Of a stretch of 64,000 nucleotides of DNA, positions 59,621-64,000 are shown piece after piece; the stretch's first letter is position 1; each line of letters opens with the position of its first letter. The position numbers and the translations under genes are program-made. This DNA is from Dryas octopetala (Eukaryota; Streptophyta; Magnoliopsida; Rosales; Rosaceae), in contig OY992832.1 of the NCBI GenBank assembly GCA_963921425.1, positions 9,362,001-9,426,000 on the forward strand, written 5' to 3'. A model generated the notes under the pieces. It did no database searches. It was given only the letters and a program-made list of their open reading frames with translations, and was not told the DNA's origin.

Positions 59621-61030
59621 GCCAAAGGTAAACGGTGTTGACTTTAATTCTTTTTATAAAAATTATGACATTAGCTTTACCTTTGCTTATTTTATATCAT
59701 ATGATGCTGTTTATATCACATGCAGAGATGAAATTATGGATTATTTCATCTGGACTGTCAAATTTGATAGAATTTCACTATGTATACTTTCGCTTTTAAC
59801 GTAATTTAAGCATGAACTTTTCCTGGTTCTACTCAGTTGTGTCTACCATTCTGTTTTCTTGCTATGCTGGTGCAGCCCCCTTTTTTTAATTGGCTTTCCT
59901 GTTAATTAATGTGTTATTTTTCACGTTTTTTTTTTCTATTTTTATCGAACACACCAACATTTCACTTTAGTAATTGATTGCAGTAAATTGTATATTACAA
60001 ACATTTGCATAAGCTTACCTTAGTATATGTGGATGCATGACTTCCAGTTGTTGCTTTGCTGACTTGTTGCAAATTAGAAAGGCTATATTCATCTTGAACT
60101 GTGATTTTGTTTGTAGAAATCATGTTGTAGCCTAGAGGATGGATAGTCATATCTGTTCATTACAAAGATGATTACTGATAATAATCAGTACATGCCTACT
60201 GCCTACATGCCAGGAAGGACACCCTTATATGAACATTGGGATATATTCCATTCCTCACTTGTATTTATCTTTTCTTATGTAGTGACCCTTGGCATTGGAC
60301 GAAACACTAAAGCTCAACAACTATGAAGGAGGCAGCTGACTACATGGATGTTATTATAGACATTGTTGTTGTACAAGTAAGGCACTTGTTCTCTACTTTT
60401 TCGCAACATGGTTGCTCATTACCTAGAAAGCAGTGTTAGTGCAGCTGAGCTTCAGAATCTGAGAGGCAATGTTATCGAAGCTGAGCCTTTCCAGATGAAT
60501 GCAACGGGAATGAAACCCTAATAACCATCAGCTAACCTCGGTATTGCACTTCCAAAACTTGTAGTTGCACTTGGGAGCAACCTAGTTTTTGTTGTCCTCC
60601 ATAAAATATGTAGTCTAGAATGTATATTAAGGATACTCAGAGGATTTAGTCTAGAATGAAAATGCTTTTACTTTTTCCATTTTTCCATTAACGATTCAAC
60701 TGCTGAACTTTTTTTTTTTTCTGGAACAGTTCATAGAATGAAGAGACGCTTGTAAAGAATGTGCAACCTTGAACAAATATGTCAGCCATAACCCGCATGG
60801 GTTGGTTGAAGCTTGTGGTAAGGTGTAGGCCTGCACATTCTGGTTTCAAACTCGGGCTGCAAATAGCCCAATTAATTCGATGCATGGTTTTTATGGATAG
60901 GGACCATTAGGCTTGTCCATCCAGCATTTGTCAACGGCCTTTAAAAGGGTTGGATTGGGCCATTTTTGACATGATATGGGCTTTGATAACATAGTGGGCA
61001 TCACTTTAACTTCTATTGCTTTTAAGTTAA
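59621..61030. other. S2P 3' flank
   Basis: The sequence begins with the S2P 3' UTR. The segment near 60280-60380 (after TTATGTAG) could be a spliced 3' UTR exon, but it has no coding signature. No gene was recognised. Confidence 0.5.
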
Positions 61031-61495
61031 GGCTTTTTTACTCAAATATCACCTGAACTATAGAGGGTGTGCTCAAATACCACCCAAACTTTTTTTTTTG
61101 TTAATTTACCACACCTGAACTTTCACATATTGGCCAATCTACCACCTACCGTCACTTTAGTTAAATTTTCTGTTTATTTCAAGGGTATTTTCGTCAATTT
61201 ATATGATAAAAGCATTTTAAATATTAAAAAAAAATCTAAATAAACCCCCTAAAAAAAAGGGTATTTCCATTTTCTATTTTTTAGTTTTTAAGTTTTTTTA
61301 TAATTATATTTTAAAAAAAGTTTTTAAAATAATATTATTTTTTTATTGTATTCAAGGACAAAATGGGAAGTTTGGGAAATTTTTTGATGATTTAACAGAA
61401 AAATGGATGTTAGGTGGTGAATTGGCAAGAAAAAAAGTTTGGGAGGTATAAGAGCACACCCCCTATAGTTTATGTGGTATTTGGGTAAAAAAGCC
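61031..61495. mobile_element. Miniature inverted-repeat element, 465 bp, perfect 9-bp target duplication
   Basis: TTAAGTTAA flanks the element at 61022-61030 and 61496-61504. The termini pair as GGCTTTTTTACTCAAATATC and GGCTTTTTTACCCAAATACC, and the match continues through ACTATAG(A/G)GGGTGTGCTC, TACC(A/T)CCCAAACTTTTTTT and ACCACCTA for over 100 bp. There is no coding capacity. A 9-bp duplication and long inverted repeats point to a Mutator-type miniature element, distinct in sequence from the one at 54565. Confidence 0.9.
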
Positions 61496-64000
61496 TTAAG
61501 TTAATTGAAAACCCAGCAATTGCCATAACATAACACTTGACTATACTATACATATAGTCCTTATTTGATGCATACGATTGGATAGGATAGGATAAATGGC
61601 AAAATCATGTATATTCAACGAAGAAGTTACTTTAAGGAAGAAGATGGAAATGAGATTGACTAATCATAAGGGAAAACTTATATCTTCCGATTCGTCCCAA
61701 AATGGTGGGATTAGGGAGAATAAGTTTCCCCTCATAGCTAATCCATTTTCTTCCTTAAACACATATGAATGTAGCCATTTATGTATGCATCAAACAAGGC
61801 CATATTGTGCATTCAAGACATTTATATTGCATCTTGATATTAGGCCTGTCACTAATCCCTTTTAGAGAAGAAGTAAAAGTTTGAAGGCCCAAAACCAATA
61901 TCCTCTTGTAGCTCTAATACAGGTATTGGGCTTAGCCCTCCAATCCATATGCAGGCAGGTAATGTAGAGGAATGCAAATATGTAGGAGTGGAATAAACCT
62001 TTCCAAAAATACAAAAAGGGTTGTCATATTTTCAGATCATATTAAAATACTATTGATAAAAAGATGTAGAGCGGGGGTTGGCTTGTTGGGTCCTCTGAGG
62101 CCATATATGTTTGTTGTTGTTCGCCTCAAACTTGGAAGCAAGTAAATATTGTAGAACTTGTCAAACCCCATAAAAGGTCATCATCAACATGCATGAAGTA
62201 CCAGCAGGCCACTGATCTGGGTTGGAGGATGTGCACACCATAACACCACCACCTTCCTTGATTGCACTTCGATTAAGAAAAAGAAAAACAAATTAAAACT
62301 GATAAACAAATGGACCAAACAGAACACAGCATCTGGATTCATTGTGGGGGTGTTGCGTGGTCTTACCCCATTGGGCTGCTGCTTGCGTCTCTTCATATGG
62401 CCTAAAACTAGTGCCACTAACCATAAGGGTCACTATCAAATTGACTATAATAGGCATGCATTTTGGATAAGGTTTTAATTCATTTTCTGCTCTCATCTGT
62501 CCCTCTTTACATGTGAAGGGGTTTCAATAGGCTCCAAGGTTCATCACTCTCTGTCTCTCTCTCTCTCTTCCTTCTGTTTATTCAAATATGACCCCGATGG
62601 CCATCATTATAAACATTGAAAAATCACCTAATCTTAACTACTAACTTTATGGTTTTTGCAATAGGACATTAATAATTTAATATTATATCTCATTTCATAT
62701 CATATTTCATGCAACCAACACAAGCCAGATGGAATCCGAGGAGGACCCATTTTGGTAATTTTTAATTGCAGTGTGGTCCAGTACTTAATCGTGGTCAATA
62801 TTACTTCAGCTCCTTAGACCTCTCCTAAGGTTAGTTGTTTCAAATTTTAATTTTTGGAAGATCTCAATGTTGGGACTAAAACTAAAGTTTTATATAAGAA
62901 AATATTTTTTTTTTAAATAGGAAGACGGCTTACGCAACAATACTTTATTAATTATTAAGAACCACATTATTAATGAAATACACCGAATGAATAGTATATT
63001 ACTAAGTATAACATGCCATCTAAATTAATACTCAAATGAAATATTTTCTTCTCAAATAGGCTAAACAAGTAAAGTACTTGTACATTGAAAGTCCATTAAT
63101 TTTAAGCATTTTATTGAATCTTGGTAATTGTTCTTTTTCTTAAAGCATTTCCTCTTTTATTCTAGAAATTCAGTCACATATCCTCACAAATCCTACAATA
63201 AAAAACCACATCCCCATGTTTCAAATCTGGCAAACTGTTTAGAAAGAAAAGCTATTCACCGATAATCAAATTTATATTTTATTGATGAGAAATGGTGATT
63301 GGGCCATTAATTGCGCGTAGAGGAAGCCGAAGCTTAGTATACAATGAATCCTTAAAATGCTTTATGTCCGGGTTCAGTTGGCGGGAGCAGTTTGCGTTTG
63401 CTTTTATTGTGACATGTTTTGGCGCTTTGCTTTATTAACTACCAAATAACTACCCAAAGTAACTTTGCCATCACCCATCACATGCACTGCCCTCTCTTTG
63501 GTCGTCGGATTTGACTCCTTCTCTCTTTGGATGTCTCCCGATCCATCACACTTGCACTGTTTGCACACACAATCAGACTAATCACTGAATCAAAATGTTG
63601 CAAAATCTTAGGTGGAGTGGAGGACAGGCCCCACTCAATATCTATTTTCATTATGTATGTGTCATAAACGATTTGGTACTTGGTTCTGTTTTACCTACCC
63701 TCGTTTTTTCTTGTGTGGTGGTGACTGGTGAATTTAGAAATTTTCTTTTCTAAGTATAGGAAATACAACAAGTTGCTTAGTACTTCAGCCTCAACAAATA
63801 AGTATTTCATCGACCACTTTAGCACTTACCTTTCTCTTTGCTCTTGTATAGAAAGATTTTTCGGTGCTTATATTTATAAGAAGAATTATTTTTTGTAAAC
63901 ATACAAAATATGAACATACAAAAGTATGAAAAAATTAAATCACCAAATGGAAAAGCATTTATTATATGGCCTGCAAGTTAAGTTATCCATCATTTGTTCG
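61496..64000. other. Terminal intergenic region
   Basis: AT-rich sequence with a CT repeat near 62549-62570. Frames at 61596-61865 and 62184-62417 show no domain, no splice support and no conserved-looking composition. No gene was recognised up to the window end. Confidence 0.55.

Noticed and set aside
61596-62496. Frames of 67-89 codons near the window end
   Set aside because: There are no domains, splice support or composition bias above background.
1-64000. LTR retrotransposons, virus-like elements, tRNA or rRNA genes
   Set aside because: No paired long terminal repeats, no gag, pol or capsid-like reading, and no tRNA or rRNA pattern were recognised by eye; a dedicated tRNA or covariance-model scan could still find something small.

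Overview
The window is plant nuclear DNA: AT-rich intergenic sequence, genes with many short GT-AG introns, plant-only families (BAM-type receptor kinase, DREPP/PCaP protein, GTE bromodomain protein, receptor-like proteins, plant mobile domain) and several short inverted-repeat transposons. The proteins look eudicot and most like Rosaceae (a Prunus-type genome); that last step is inference from memory, not a search.

Layout: the 3' end of MCM6 (+, 31-1714); PCaP1/DREPP (+, 6056-7080); a GTE1/GTE6-like BET bromodomain gene (+, 9109-12728); an N6AMT1/HEMK2-like methyltransferase (-, 13982-14743); a BAM3-like LRR receptor kinase (-, 16814-20557); TAF11 (+, 24180-25636); an apparently complete Mutator-like transposon (27805-35265); a DUF1639 gene (+, 36656-39325); a degraded tandem LRR receptor-like-protein cluster (about 39.9-48.7 kb) ending in one intact 1,015-residue gene (+, 48751-51798); ARPC2 of the Arp2/3 complex (-, 52308-55985); and a site-2 protease (+, 57313-59620). 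As remembered, PCaP1, BAM3, TAF11, a DUF1639 gene and S2P lie close together in the same order on Arabidopsis chromosome 4, so the core looks like an old conserved block into which the transposon, the receptor-like-protein cluster and ARPC2 are interleaved.

The most striking object is the 7.46-kb Mutator-like element. It has imperfect terminal inverted repeats (32 of 40 positions match) and a near-perfect target duplication. It carries two convergent multi-exon genes whose exons join in frame throughout: a plant-mobile-domain protein (+) and a transposase combining FAR1 DNA-binding, MULE DDE, SWIM and OTU-protease domains (-). Each gene has a first intron filled with an array of 20-bp quasi-palindromes of the form TTCGR-N10-YCGAA: ten on the left and twelve on the right. 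They are spaced almost exactly 33 bp apart, with about 51-bp steps that set off groups of mostly three. I know of no description of this two-sided phased array.

The receptor-like-protein cluster records repeated unequal duplication: six copies of one promoter motif, three gene relics with large deletions, and displaced copies of the 3' end of neighbouring ARPC2. Three clear miniature inverted-repeat elements with target duplications were found (45253-46017, 54565-54940, 61031-61495), plus two tiny poly(A) insertions flanked by 14-18-bp duplications. No LTR retrotransposon, virus-like element, rRNA, tRNA or CRISPR array was recognised.
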